DNA of 64,000 bases. Source: Acetomicrobium flavidum (GTDB lineage: Bacteria > Synergistota > Synergistia > Synergistales > Acetomicrobiaceae). The position numbers and the translations under genes were made by a program. A model generated the notes under the pieces. The model did not search any database. It saw only the letters and a list, made by a program, of their open reading frames with translations, and was not told the origin of the DNA. Location of the stretch: positions 434,001-498,000 of the forward strand of contig NZ_FSQZ01000001.1 in assembly GCF_900129645.1 (NCBI RefSeq), written 5' to 3'. Position 1 is the first letter of the stretch, and each line of letters opens with the position of its first letter. Of the stretch, positions 1 to 9,666 are shown piece by piece.

Positions 1-45
1 GATCAGTATGTCTAAGATATCCCTTATTGAAAGAAATCTGATCAT
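1..45 (-). CDS. Start of a probable diadenylate cyclase (CdaA-like), cut by the window edge
   Basis: Only the first 15 codons are inside the window, reading MIRFLSIRDILDILI. The ATG at 45-43 overlaps the TGA of the racemase gene upstream (ATGA), so it is probably translationally coupled. An arginine/aspartate-containing amphipathic start leading into DILDILI resembles the beginning of the first membrane helix of CdaA-type c-di-AMP synthases. That assignment is inference from very few residues; the continuation lies outside the window. Confidence 0.4.
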   Translation of the reverse strand, partial: MIRFLSIRDILDILI

Positions 46-1124
46 CGTTCCTCCATCACCACTTCCACATAAGGTGATGTAGCAGCGGCAAGCATCGCCC
101 CGTAATTGACCTCAAATTCCAATGTATCGCCTACGGTAAGCTTATGATCCATCTCTTCTACATCAACTATGAGATGATCACTGGATGCTCCGAGCACATA
201 AACGCCCCTATCTAAGGGAGTTATGCCCTCAGGCCTTACGTCTTGTCTACCAATGGCCAAAATAGCCCTAAGCCTCATGCCTCTGTCATTAAATTGGGGA
301 ACGTTGCCGAAGGCATCTGCACCTATGGTGCCTATAGGAACGCTAGGCTTTCGCCTCACTTCGATCACCTCGGCCACAAGCATCAAGGTATCTTGATGCA
401 AATAGGAAATGAGCCTTTTACCGGTAATATCGCTGCCGAGCAATATGGCCTCCCCGATCCTCAATTGGTTGATCCCGGAGGGCATGGTATTATCCTCCAC
501 TAATGCAAGAGACGATGTCCCCCCGCCCGAGTAAACCCTTAACTCATATCCCAGTCTCCTTTCAAGCTCATGTCCAACCTCCAGGAGATGGCCAAGATTT
601 GCGCTAGAGGGAAGCACGCCTCCGAAACACCCCACATTGGTCCCGACTCCGATGCATCGAACTTTCCTTGATGCCTTTAGTGCCCTTGCCATTTCCTCTA
701 TCTCGGCCGAGACAGGCCATATGCCCTCACGCAGATCGCCAACGTCCACCATCACAATTACATCGTGGTTTAGGCCTAAGGCCATGCAGGCATCGTCAAG
801 CAGCTTTATCGTCTCGGGCATCGATATTAAACTGACATCGACGTAAGAGACGACATCGGTCATCTCGCTTGCCATTGGAAGCCTGAGCAGCATGAAGGTT
901 GTTTGAAGGCCTTCCCTCTTGAGGGTCGCTATATTCTTCAAGCGACTGTCTCCCAGAAAGGCACATCCGCCCTCAAGCATTGCCCTCGCCACGCTGACGT
1001 TACCGCACATTCCCTTGGTCACGCCGCCCGCCTCTATGCCCGCGCCCTTGCACAAGTTGACAACTCTGGAGGCATTTTCTCGTATTTTGTCCAAACGTAC
1101 CTTTAACTTGGGATTCCCACCCAT
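42..1124 (-). CDS. Alanine/ornithine racemase family PLP-dependent enzyme
   Basis: A 360-residue protein of the fold-type III PLP racemase family (alanine racemase N-terminal barrel followed by a beta domain), closest in style to ornithine racemases and YhfX-like proteins. The probable PLP lysine is K37 in GVTKGMCGN near the N-terminus. The substrate-interacting ends VDVGDLREG (about residue 127) and YSGGGTSS (about 198) are also recognisable. The start is supported by GAGGAG six bases before the ATG. The enzyme probably interconverts L- and D-forms of a basic or small amino acid in the cytoplasm; the exact substrate (ornithine, alanine, serine) cannot be read from sequence. It is last before a probable cdaA start, with which it overlaps. 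Confidence 0.85.
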   Translation of the reverse strand: MGGNPKLKVRLDKIRENASRVVNLCKGAGIEAGGVTKGMCGNVSVARAMLEGGCAFLGDSRLKNIATLKREGLQTTFMLLRLPMASEMTDVVSYVDVSLISMPETIKLLDDACMALGLNHDVIVMVDVGDLREGIWPVSAEIEEMARALKASRKVRCIGVGTNVGCFGGVLPSSANLGHLLEVGHELERRLGYELRVYSGGGTSSLALVEDNTMPSGINQLRIGEAILLGSDITGKRLISYLHQDTLMLVAEVIEVRRKPSVPIGTIGADAFGNVPQFNDRGMRLRAILAIGRQDVRPEGITPLDRGVYVLGASSDHLIVDVEEMDHKLTVGDTLEFEVNYGAMLAAATSPYVEVVMEER

Positions 1125-1150
1125 ATCGGTCTCCTCTCGGCTAGCATAAA

Positions 1151-1999
1151 TCAGTAACCTCTAAGCTTTCTTAGTAGGGCCAGGTTGCCTTCATCTCCGC
1201 GGCCATCTTTGGGCGTCTCCAAAACGCAAGGCGTTTGTCTCCAACGTTCGTCTGTAACTATATGGGCAAAGGCGTCTATGCCGATATGGCCATCTCCAAT
1301 GTGTGCATGTCTGTCTTTTTTGCTGCCCCTCTCATAGCGACTGTCGTTGAGATGCCAGCATCCCACCCTGCCGATGCCTACATATTTATCGACCGTTGAG
1401 ATCAGGCGCTCGTAACTTTCCCTCGATGCAAGCTCATAACCGCTGGCAAAGAGATGGCAGGTGTCCAAACAAAGTCCCAATCTAGGGTGCTCATCCAAGG
1501 AGCTAAACAAAAATTCAAAATGAGACAGGTCTCCGCCCAAAGAAAACCCCTCTCCGGCCGTGGTCTCAAGTAACAACTTTGTCTTAGCATCTTCGGTCCT
1601 TAGCAATACTTCCTGCAAGGCATCGACGACACGGGCTAAACCACCCTTCACCCCTGCGCCTCCGTGAGAACCCGGATGCAGTACCAGATATTTGATTCCC
1701 AATTCGCGACATCTCATGACCTCGTCGATTGCGGCCAATATGCTCTTTGACCTCAGCTCGCCCTCTGAGGCCAAATTGATCAGGTATGAGGCGTGGGCAA
1801 CTACCTCTTTTATGTTGCTATCTCGCCACTTCCTGTAAAACTCCATGCTCTGCTCGAGCTTAAGGTGTGGCGATTTCCATTGTAGCTGATTTTTTGTGAA
1901 TATCTGTATCGCCTCGCAGGAAAGGCTAGCTCCCCTTTCTATGGCTCGAGGAAGGCCTCCGCGAATCGAGACATGCGCTCCTATCAATGACATTGGCAT
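1151..1999 (-). CDS. nfo: Endonuclease IV (AP endonuclease)
   Basis: A 282-residue AP endonuclease of the Nfo family, a TIM barrel with a trinuclear zinc site that cleaves 5' of abasic sites in base excision repair. Family motifs are in order: GAHVSIRGG at the N-terminus, LHPGSH near residue 106, ETTAGEG near 145, DTCHLFASGYE near 179, HLNDS near 216 and HAHIGDGHIG near 231; these supply the His/Glu/Asp metal ligands. Length is typical (about 280). The start ATG follows GGGAG by seven bases and overlaps the end of the Nudix gene by 16 bp, so the two are co-translated. Confidence 0.96.
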   Translation of the reverse strand: MPMSLIGAHVSIRGGLPRAIERGASLSCEAIQIFTKNQLQWKSPHLKLEQSMEFYRKWRDSNIKEVVAHASYLINLASEGELRSKSILAAIDEVMRCRELGIKYLVLHPGSHGGAGVKGGLARVVDALQEVLLRTEDAKTKLLLETTAGEGFSLGGDLSHFEFLFSSLDEHPRLGLCLDTCHLFASGYELASRESYERLISTVDKYVGIGRVGCWHLNDSRYERGSKKDRHAHIGDGHIGIDAFAHIVTDERWRQTPCVLETPKDGRGDEGNLALLRKLRGY

Positions 2000-2616
2000 T
2001 CTCGTGCTCCCTGGAAAAATTGCTTGCTATTGGCTAGCACCCTAAACAGGATGCGGCCTGTCGCTCCCCATACCTTGAGACCGCTTTCCAGCTCAAATTC
2101 AGGATAAAGCAGCGAAAAGCCGAGGTCGGATGCGAGTGTCTCAAGATTAAACTTAAGGCCCTGTCCGTCAGCCCCATCGAGGAAGAATAAGACCACCCTG
2201 CTTATCTCGTTATTATCTACCTTGATGCGTTTTAATAAGTCAGCCCTTTCAATGATGCCAACTACAGGTACGATTACATATCCAGTGGTGTATGTCAACT
2301 CTGGCTCCATGACGCCAACGACATGCAATGCATCGGAAGGCAACCCCGTCTCCTCGGTAAATTCTCGCAATGCGGTATCTACCGGGCTTGCGTCATGAGG
2401 TTCCTTTTTGCCTCCGGGAAATGCAACTTGCCCTCCGTGTACAGGGAGGTCCTTTTTCTTTTCCACGAGCAACACGGCAGGTCTGCCCGAAATGCTCAGC
2501 AACGGGACGGTCACAGCGCTTCGCAGTAAAGAATGTACACGAACGCCCTTTCCAAAAAACTTTGAAATATATTCATCCATCTGCTGCCAGTCGCAAGTGA
2601 TGTGGGAATCTTTCAA
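1984..2616 (-). CDS. Nudix hydrolase, CoA pyrophosphatase type
   Basis: A 210-residue Nudix enzyme. The segment LPVHGGQVAFPGGK followed by TALREFTEETGL (about residues 54-92) is the Nudix box combined with the upstream GQVAFPGG signature typical of CoA pyrophosphatases (NudL/PCD1 type), which cut CoA or its derivatives into 3',5'-ADP and 4'-phosphopantetheine. The usual first Glu of the box is replaced by Asp (KKEPHD). The start is TTG at 2616, with GAGG about 12 bases upstream; an ATG 12 codons further in has no clear ribosome site. Overlap with nfo implies one operon. Confidence 0.82.
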   Translation of the reverse strand: MKDSHITCDWQQMDEYISKFFGKGVRVHSLLRSAVTVPLLSISGRPAVLLVEKKKDLPVHGGQVAFPGGKKEPHDASPVDTALREFTEETGLPSDALHVVGVMEPELTYTTGYVIVPVVGIIERADLLKRIKVDNNEISRVVLFFLDGADGQGLKFNLETLASDLGFSLLYPEFELESGLKVWGATGRILFRVLANSKQFFQGARECQCH

Positions 2617-2653
2617 CTCACATCGTTACCTCGCTTTAAATCTACATAATCGC

Positions 2654-4405
2654 TCAATGAAGTTTAACATTCCCCTGATACACTACTCCCCTGGTGCCAT
2701 CCACGGTGACCACCATGCCGTTCTCCAAAATACGAGTGGCTCCCTCCGCACTGACTATGCAGGGAATGCCAAGCTCCAGAGCTACTATGGCGGCATGGCT
2801 CGTGAGACCGCCCTCTTCGGCAATTATGGCCTGAGCCCTTTTCATGGCGGGAAGGTATGACTTATCCGTCTGTCGAACAACTAATATGTAACCATCCTTC
2901 ATTGTAGCAATTGCCGTATCGGGGTCCAAAGCCTTGCACACAACGCCTGAAACTTCCTTTTTTATCAAGGACAATCCCTTGACCAATATCTTGCTGACCG
3001 GTCGAACCTCTATCATATTGGTCGTACCCGGAATTCCCATGGGCACGCCTGCGGTAACAACGGCCAACTCTCCCTCCCTTAGGAGATTCTTTTCCTTGGC
3101 TGAGGATAGGGCTTTTTCCACTGCTTCATCCGTAACCGGGATTTCCGACTGAAGCATCGGGGTTACGCCCCAAACCAAGGTCAACTCCCGATAAGTCCTA
3201 ATCTTTGGCGTAGCAGCAATTATAGGCGGCAAGGGCCTGTACTTGCTTACCATCCTAGCCGTGCTCCCGCTGCTGGTAAGAGAAAGGATGGCTCCCACGT
3301 TAAGCTCTTCTGCAATGGATACGGCAGCATGACTTACGGAATCTGGCACACCCTTCGCCTTTATGGGGATGGTTGCCGGCCTCTGCCACGTGCGATATTC
3401 CCTTTCGACCCGTTCAACGATCGTCCTCATGGTTCGTACAGCCAACACCGGATACTTTCCCTTTGCCGTCTCGCCCGACAGCATAACCGCATCGGCGCCG
3501 TCTAAGACGGCGTTGGCAACGTCGCTAGCCTCGGCCCTTGTCGGCCTGGGATTTCTTATCATGGAATCAAGCATCTGAGTGGCCACTATGACGGGTTTCC
3601 CGTGATACCTGCAGAGATCTATCATCTTCTTTTGGGCAAGCGGCACCTCTTCGGTTGCCATCTCGACGCCCAGGTCTCCCCTTGCCACCATAAGGCCATC
3701 GACGACAGGGATTATCTCATCCAAGTTCATCACTGCCTGTTTGGTTTCGATCTTGGCGATGATCTTTATGTCGCCGTTCATATCCTCCACTATGCGCCTG
3801 ACGCTTATGATCTCGTCCCTGGTGCGCACGAAAGAAACGGCGATATACTCCATCTCGTGTTCCAGGCCCCACTTTATGTCCTCAATATCCTTCTGGGTCA
3901 GCGCCGGAACGGAGAGGTTGGCATCGGGAACGTTGATCCCCTTATGTTCTCCCAACTCCCCCCCGACAACCACTCTGCAGATGACGTCACGACCCCTTAT
4001 TTCCTCTACCACAAGAGCTATGGTGCCATCGTCTATGTAAATGTTCATGCCCGGTTTTACGTCCCTGTATAGCCCTTCGTGGCTAACGGTCACCTTAGTC
4101 CTATCTCCTTCAACGGTATCGGGGGTTAGTATAAAGGTATCACCCTCGTGAAGTATGATCGGTTCGTTATTGGCCAAAGCTCCAGTTCTAATCTCTGGGC
4201 CTTTAGTATCCAGCATGGTGGCTATGGGCTTTCCAAGCTCCTTTTCCACGCTTCTTACCGTATTCAAATTTTTCCCGTGCTGTTCATATGTACCGTGGCT
4301 AAAGTTAAACCTAGCCACATCCATCCCCTCCCGCGCCAGCGCCGCGAGGATTGTATGATCACTACAGGCAGGTCCTAATGTACATACTATCTTGACTTTT
4401 CTCAT
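2654..4405 (-). CDS. pyk: Pyruvate kinase with C-terminal PEP-utilising domain
   Basis: The reading frame is open further upstream, but the ATG at 4405 is chosen because GGAG lies eight bases before it and the protein then begins MRKVKIVCTLGPA, the normal start of pyruvate kinase. The 583-residue product carries MLDTKGPEIRTG, the substrate/metal motif GLMVARGDLGVE, and GADAVMLSGETAKG. A swivelling PEP-utiliser domain follows at the C-terminus (GGLTSHAAIVALELGIP, with its His), as in Bacillus-type enzymes. It makes ATP and pyruvate in the last step of glycolysis. It follows dnaE by about 110 bp on the same strand. Confidence 0.97.
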   Translation of the reverse strand: MRKVKIVCTLGPACSDHTILAALAREGMDVARFNFSHGTYEQHGKNLNTVRSVEKELGKPIATMLDTKGPEIRTGALANNEPIILHEGDTFILTPDTVEGDRTKVTVSHEGLYRDVKPGMNIYIDDGTIALVVEEIRGRDVICRVVVGGELGEHKGINVPDANLSVPALTQKDIEDIKWGLEHEMEYIAVSFVRTRDEIISVRRIVEDMNGDIKIIAKIETKQAVMNLDEIIPVVDGLMVARGDLGVEMATEEVPLAQKKMIDLCRYHGKPVIVATQMLDSMIRNPRPTRAEASDVANAVLDGADAVMLSGETAKGKYPVLAVRTMRTIVERVEREYRTWQRPATIPIKAKGVPDSVSHAAVSIAEELNVGAILSLTSSGSTARMVSKYRPLPPIIAATPKIRTYRELTLVWGVTPMLQSEIPVTDEAVEKALSSAKEKNLLREGELAVVTAGVPMGIPGTTNMIEVRPVSKILVKGLSLIKKEVSGVVCKALDPDTAIATMKDGYILVVRQTDKSYLPAMKRAQAIIAEEGGLTSHAAIVALELGIPCIVSAEGATRILENGMVVTVDGTRGVVYQGNVKLH

Positions 4406-4517
4406 GCTCATCACTCCAAAACTAGGTTTATGTTTATATAGCAGAGCCATGTGGCAAATCGGGCCAACATGCTCGAAAAATATACTCTCATCCCTTGCTC
4501 GACAAGCCACAGAAGAT

Positions 4518-7500
4518 TTAAACCGCGATCTCCAGGAAGCTGCCCACCATGTTTTCTATCTTCTCGGTCAGTTCATCGCTCAGGCTCACCAACGTATCGT
4601 TCAACAGTATGAGAGCCGAGAACTTGTCGTTATACACCTCCACCAACACTTGATCCTTCCCTGGGTAGCTCTTACATGTCCTTATCAAGTTCCTCAATAC
4701 ATCCTCGTCGCACATGTGAAAGGGTACCCTAAGCCTTAAGATCTGGTGCTTCTCCTTCTCGGCGACCTCAAGGGAGGTAACGTCCTCCGCTATCATCGCC
4801 AACCCTCCCCTATCTTCCAAGCGGCCTGTAACTAGGATTACTTTACCCGCCTGACAAAAGGCCTTGGCTTTTTCCCAAACCCTGGGGAAACATACCACCT
4901 CAAGCTTGCTGTCCAAGTCCTCGATCTCAACTATTCCCATGAGATCGCCCTTTTTTGTGTACTTCTCGGCAACCTCGGTGACCAATCCGCCAACCAAAGG
5001 CGGTTTTCTCGAGCACCAGGAAGAAAGCTCCGACGGAGTGCAGTATGCGTATTTGCGCACCTTTGACTCATAGGCCTCAAAGGGATGTCCCGAGATGTAA
5101 AGCCCCACCGCGGCCTTTTCCAGCTCAAGCTTTTCGTGAAACTCGAAATCCTCTATCTCGATCAGTTCCGGCTCTTCATCAAATGAGCCTTCGCCTTCCA
5201 TGCTAAAGAGCCTCTGCTGGAATTTATCATCCTCGCGTCTAGCCCTGACATCAAGTAAAAGGGGAAGCGATTCAAGTATCTGACGCCTGTTGTCGTGTAG
5301 GCCGTCAAAGGCTCCCACCCCAATGAGGCTTTCTATTACCGACTTGTTTACTACCCTCAAATCGATCCTGGACACGAAATCCCAAAGCGATTTAAAGGGC
5401 CCTCCTTCGTTTCTGGCCTTTAATATGGCCTCTACGGCACCCGAACCTGCCTTAGCCACGGCGGTCAATCCGAAACGAATAACGTCGCCAACCGCCGTAA
5501 AGCCGGCTTCTGACTCGTTTATATCGGGAGGAAGGACTTTGATCCCTGCATTTCTAACGTCCCTGACGTAGCGGGCAAGTATCTCCTTCTTCGCCCCAAT
5601 ATGGCTGGAAAGAAAGGCAGCAAGGAACTCCACGGGGTAATGAGCCTTCAAATAAGCTGTCTGATAGCTTATCATGGCATAGGCAGCGCTGTGCGACTTA
5701 TTGAAACCATATCCCGCAAAGTATTGAATTAAATCAAATATCTCGTTTGCCTGCCCTTCATCAACCCCGTTCGAGACACATCCCCTTACGAAGACCTGCC
5801 TCTGTTCCTCCATTTCTTCAGCCTTTTTCTTCCCCATAGCCCGACGCAATATGTCAGCCTGCCCCAAGCTGTAGCCCGCTAACTTTGCGGCTATTTGCAT
5901 AACCTGCTCCTGGTAAAGTATTATGCCGTAAGTTTCTTTTAATACATCTTCCAATGCAGGATGAGGATAGCTGATCGGCGATCTTCCGTGTTTCCTCTCT
6001 ATGTACTGGTCGACCATACCGCTTCCCAACGGACCAGGCCTGTAAAGGGCCAGGATGGCTATTATATCTTGGAAGCAGTCTGGGCAAAGCTGCTTCAAAA
6101 GCTGCCTCATGCCCGAAGATTCAAGCTGAAACACGCCCATTGTATCGCCCTTTTGAAGCATATCGAACGTAAGTTTGTCGTTCATCGGAAGGCTGGTCAA
6201 ATCGGGTACCTCTTTGCCGTTTCTGGATATGTTGTTTAAAGTCTCCTCTATCATGGAGAGGGTCCTTAAGCCCAGAAAGTCCATCTTGACCAAGCCCAAT
6301 TTTTCCAGCGGCTCCATGGGATATTGCGTAACTATTTGCGTACCGTTTATGGCCTTGAGAGGCACTATGTTGACCAAGGGCTCAGGAGATATGACTACTC
6401 CCGCCGCATGTTGCGAGCAGTGGCGGGCTATCCCCTCAATATGGCTTGCGTAATCCAAAAGTTGCTTTACCTGTCTATCTCCCTCATAGAGGGCTCGCAA
6501 TTCGTTTGACAATTGCAAAGCCTCATCGATGGAAGACGCATTAGAAGGTATAAGTTTGGCCACCTTGTCTACATCAGGATAGGGCATATCCAAAGCCCTG
6601 CCCACATCTCTGACCGCAGCCCTGCTTTTCATCCTATCGAAGGTGATTATTTGGGCCACCTTATCCCTTCCATACTTGCCAACGACGTAATCTATAACCT
6701 CATCGCGCCTTTTGTCGGATATGTCTGTATCTATATCCGGCATGCTGATGCGCTCGGGGTTCAAAAAGCGCTCAAAAAGGAGGTTGTACTTGATGGGATC
6801 TATCTCCGTTATCCTCAACGCGTAGGCGACAAGGGAGCCAGCCGCAGAACCTCTGCCCGGCCCTACCGGGATCCCCTTCGCTTTAGCGGCATTGATGAAG
6901 TCCTGCACTATGAGGAAGTAGCCCGCAAATCCCATTTGGTTTATCACGGCGAGTTCATACTGCATGCGTTTTTCGTACTCTGGAGGAATTTCTCCTCCAC
7001 CAAAACGCTTGAGTAAGCCTTCCTTGGCCTTTAAGGCAAGGTAGCTTTCCAAGGTTTCGTCTTCGGGGACTTTATATTCCGGCAACATGTATTTGCCGAA
7101 CTCAAGCTTTACGTTGCAACGCTCCGATATTGCGACCGTGTTATTCAAAGCCTCTGGCAGTTCTTTGCCAAAAAGCTGCCACATCTCCTCCGGCGAACGC
7201 AAATAAAATTCCTTGGATCCGAACTGAAATCTATTTTTCGAATTAATGGTCGAGTTGGTCTGCACGCAAAGCAATATCTCGTGCCACTCGGCATCAGCAC
7301 TTTCCAGGTAATGGGCATCGTTAGTAGCAAGTAGCGGTATACCCGTTTCCCGCGATAGATTGACCAGGGATTTGTTGACGATGGCCTGCTCGGCCAAGCC
7401 GTTGGACATCACCTCTAAGTAAAAATTGCCCTCTCCGAATATATCGCGATACATGAAAGCCCTTTTTCTTGCCTCTTCATACCTGTCTTCCAGGATCAAG

Positions 7501-7931
7501 GAAGGGATTTCCCCAGCCAAACAAGCCGAGGAGGCGATAATCCCCTTGGAGTGTCTGGCGAGCAAGTCGTAATCTACCCGAGGTTTATAGTAGAAACCAT
7601 CAACGTTGGCCACGGACACGAGCTTGACCAAATTTTTGTAGCCTTCGTCATCCTGTGCCAACAGAAGCAAATGGTAATTGCCGCCCTGACCCTCACGCCT
7701 TGTATGGCCCTTGGGATCCACATAGACCTCGCAGCCGATTATGGGTTTTACTCCCTGTTTTTGGCACTCGAAATAAAACTCTATGGCACCGAACATCACA
7801 CCATGATCTGTAATCGCAACGGAACCCATATTCCATTTCTTCGCCTTCGATACCAGATCCTTTATCTTTATGGCGCCATCCAAGAGGCTATATTCCGTAT
7901 GGACATGCAGATGTACAAATTCGTCACTCAA
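4518..7931 (-). CDS. dnaE: DNA polymerase III alpha subunit
   Basis: A 1137-residue replicative polymerase of the DnaE1 type. It starts with a PHP domain (HLHVHTEYSLLDGA at residue 7 on). The palm carries GPGRGSAAGSLVAYAL and the catalytic aspartates in MPDIDTDISD, followed by a helix-hairpin-helix region (GYGFNKSHSAAYA) and a C-terminal OB fold (about residues 940-1030). I place the start at TTG 7931, eight bases after GGAGG; a TTG two codons upstream is too close to that site. The start overlaps the end of dnaX by 8 bp, so alpha and tau/gamma subunits are made from one transcript. Confidence 0.97.
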   Translation of the reverse strand: MSDEFVHLHVHTEYSLLDGAIKIKDLVSKAKKWNMGSVAITDHGVMFGAIEFYFECQKQGVKPIIGCEVYVDPKGHTRREGQGGNYHLLLLAQDDEGYKNLVKLVSVANVDGFYYKPRVDYDLLARHSKGIIASSACLAGEIPSLILEDRYEEARKRAFMYRDIFGEGNFYLEVMSNGLAEQAIVNKSLVNLSRETGIPLLATNDAHYLESADAEWHEILLCVQTNSTINSKNRFQFGSKEFYLRSPEEMWQLFGKELPEALNNTVAISERCNVKLEFGKYMLPEYKVPEDETLESYLALKAKEGLLKRFGGGEIPPEYEKRMQYELAVINQMGFAGYFLIVQDFINAAKAKGIPVGPGRGSAAGSLVAYALRITEIDPIKYNLLFERFLNPERISMPDIDTDISDKRRDEVIDYVVGKYGRDKVAQIITFDRMKSRAAVRDVGRALDMPYPDVDKVAKLIPSNASSIDEALQLSNELRALYEGDRQVKQLLDYASHIEGIARHCSQHAAGVVISPEPLVNIVPLKAINGTQIVTQYPMEPLEKLGLVKMDFLGLRTLSMIEETLNNISRNGKEVPDLTSLPMNDKLTFDMLQKGDTMGVFQLESSGMRQLLKQLCPDCFQDIIAILALYRPGPLGSGMVDQYIERKHGRSPISYPHPALEDVLKETYGIILYQEQVMQIAAKLAGYSLGQADILRRAMGKKKAEEMEEQRQVFVRGCVSNGVDEGQANEIFDLIQYFAGYGFNKSHSAAYAMISYQTAYLKAHYPVEFLAAFLSSHIGAKKEILARYVRDVRNAGIKVLPPDINESEAGFTAVGDVIRFGLTAVAKAGSGAVEAILKARNEGGPFKSLWDFVSRIDLRVVNKSVIESLIGVGAFDGLHDNRRQILESLPLLLDVRARREDDKFQQRLFSMEGEGSFDEEPELIEIEDFEFHEKLELEKAAVGLYISGHPFEAYESKVRKYAYCTPSELSSWCSRKPPLVGGLVTEVAEKYTKKGDLMGIVEIEDLDSKLEVVCFPRVWEKAKAFCQAGKVILVTGRLEDRGGLAMIAEDVTSLEVAEKEKHQILRLRVPFHMCDEDVLRNLIRTCKSYPGKDQVLVEVYNDKFSALILLNDTLVSLSDELTEKIENMVGSFLEIAV

Positions 7932-9588
7932 CTTCAACGCCTCCGTCTTCTTCTATATTTTCCTCTTCGTCTAGCTTCTTGTACATCAGGACGTCGCCGT
8001 TAAGGTACATGGCAATTCGCTGGAGAACTATATCCTCCTCCTTCACCTCACGTCTCTCTGCCAATTTGACAGCTGGCTTTAGTCCTTCTTCGTGGGGTTG
8101 GGGCTCTTCCTCAAAGGCTTGCGGAAGCTCCTCCTGCCTGAAGCCTTCCGCATTGCCTTCCATTTGAGCCTTCTCTTGTTCGTCGGAGTATTTGACCTCA
8201 TCGACTCCGCATTTTAATATAATTTCTGTTACATCATTAAATCGCTTTGTTATCAAACCATAAAGATAGGCCAAATTCCTAGATAGTTTTAACAGGTTAA
8301 AGTCGAACCGTCGCCTCTCTGAAATTTCAATGACGATGCGCTTCTCGTCTAACGTGACCTTTGAGCAGATCAACGCACAATAGAGGGGCAACATCTCCTC
8401 GCCTGCCTGCTTCATGATCTCTTGCCATGGGGTAGTCGTAAAGCTTTCGGTGACATTTTCAGCTTTAGGTTTTAATGGCAAAGACGGACTTTCGCCGGCA
8501 GACGGAAAATCCACCCTATCCATCTGTGAAAGAAACAATCCGAACAATATGTCATCCTTGACGCCCAATTTAGCCTGAAGGCACAGCTCGCCGCATAACC
8601 TCATGCAGGACAACAGCACGTCATCCTTCCAAAAGGGGCTTTCCTCTTCCAGAAATTTGATCTCCCTGTCCGATAGCTCGAGTTTAACGGCGAAATCCTT
8701 TCCATAGCTCTTATATGCCCACATATCCCTAAAAACGGCAAAGGCCATCTCAAGGAATCGCTCTACGGACAAGCCCTTAGATAAAATTTCCTTGATCTTT
8801 ACGAATGCTTGCGGGGGATTGTGGGGAATGAGTTTTATAGCTTCTTCTATCTTGCCCCTGGTGCTGCCTAACAGCATGGCAATCGATTCCATGGATAAGT
8901 TGCCTTCCTGCAGTGACAACGCCTGCTCTGCCAGGGTCAAAGCATCCCGAAGGGATCCGTCCGACTGCCTTGCCAGCTCCCAAAGGGCCTCTTCCTCAAA
9001 GGCGAACCCCTCCTCCTGAGCCACTTGGCGCAGTCTTCTAACGATATCAGATGTCAACAGCCTGTTAAAATAAAAACAAAGGCAACGAGATCTTATGGTT
9101 AAAGGCACCTTCTCGGGCTCAGTGGTCGCCAATACGAAGACCACCTGCATGGGCGGTTCTTCCAGCGTCTTCAAGAGGGCGTTAAAGGCTGCATCCGTCA
9201 ACATGTGAACTTCATCGATAATGTATACTTTGTAGGGCAGAGAGAAGGAGGCAAGTCCAATTTGTGCCTTTAAATTCCTGATCTCCTCTATGCCCCTATT
9301 TGAGGCTCCATCTATCTCTATTACGTCGAGGCACTCTCCGGTAGATATGGAATTACACACATAACAATGGTCGCAGGGCTCTCCATCAGCAGAATTCGGG
9401 CAATTCAGCGCCTTGGCCAATATCCTGGCCACGCTCGTCTTGCCGCACCCCCTTGGCCCGGAAAAGAGGAAAGCGTGAGCTACCCTTCCTGATCTCAAGG
9501 AATTCTTCAAAACCCTTACAATGCCATCCTGTCCAACCACATCGTCAAAACGACCCGGTCGGTATTTTCTATACAATGAGACGTACAT
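7924..9588 (-). CDS. dnaX: DNA polymerase III tau/gamma subunit (clamp loader)
   Basis: A 554-residue AAA+ ATPase that opens and loads the sliding clamp. Visible are Walker A GPRGCGKTS (about residue 45), a four-Cys zinc module (CPNSADGEPCDHCYVCN), Walker B IDEVHML, and the SRC arginine-finger segment (TIRSRC). Domain III follows and then an acidic, low-complexity tail. There is a good ribosome site (GGGAGG) before the ATG. No A-rich slippery heptamer for making a short gamma form was found. Its C-terminus overlaps dnaE. Confidence 0.96.
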   Translation of the reverse strand: MYVSLYRKYRPGRFDDVVGQDGIVRVLKNSLRSGRVAHAFLFSGPRGCGKTSVARILAKALNCPNSADGEPCDHCYVCNSISTGECLDVIEIDGASNRGIEEIRNLKAQIGLASFSLPYKVYIIDEVHMLTDAAFNALLKTLEEPPMQVVFVLATTEPEKVPLTIRSRCLCFYFNRLLTSDIVRRLRQVAQEEGFAFEEEALWELARQSDGSLRDALTLAEQALSLQEGNLSMESIAMLLGSTRGKIEEAIKLIPHNPPQAFVKIKEILSKGLSVERFLEMAFAVFRDMWAYKSYGKDFAVKLELSDREIKFLEEESPFWKDDVLLSCMRLCGELCLQAKLGVKDDILFGLFLSQMDRVDFPSAGESPSLPLKPKAENVTESFTTTPWQEIMKQAGEEMLPLYCALICSKVTLDEKRIVIEISERRRFDFNLLKLSRNLAYLYGLITKRFNDVTEIILKCGVDEVKYSDEQEKAQMEGNAEGFRQEELPQAFEEEPQPHEEGLKPAVKLAERREVKEEDIVLQRIAMYLNGDVLMYKKLDEEENIEEDGGVEVE

Positions 9589-9666
9589 TCAGGAGCCTCC
9601 CTAAGCGATCCACAAACCTTATTTCATTCTACATCAAAAATTTTTTTGCGACTTCTTCGAACATCC

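Noticed and set aside
7924-9588. Possible dnaX programmed frameshift making gamma
   Set aside because: No A6G-type slippery run followed by a hairpin was found in the gene.
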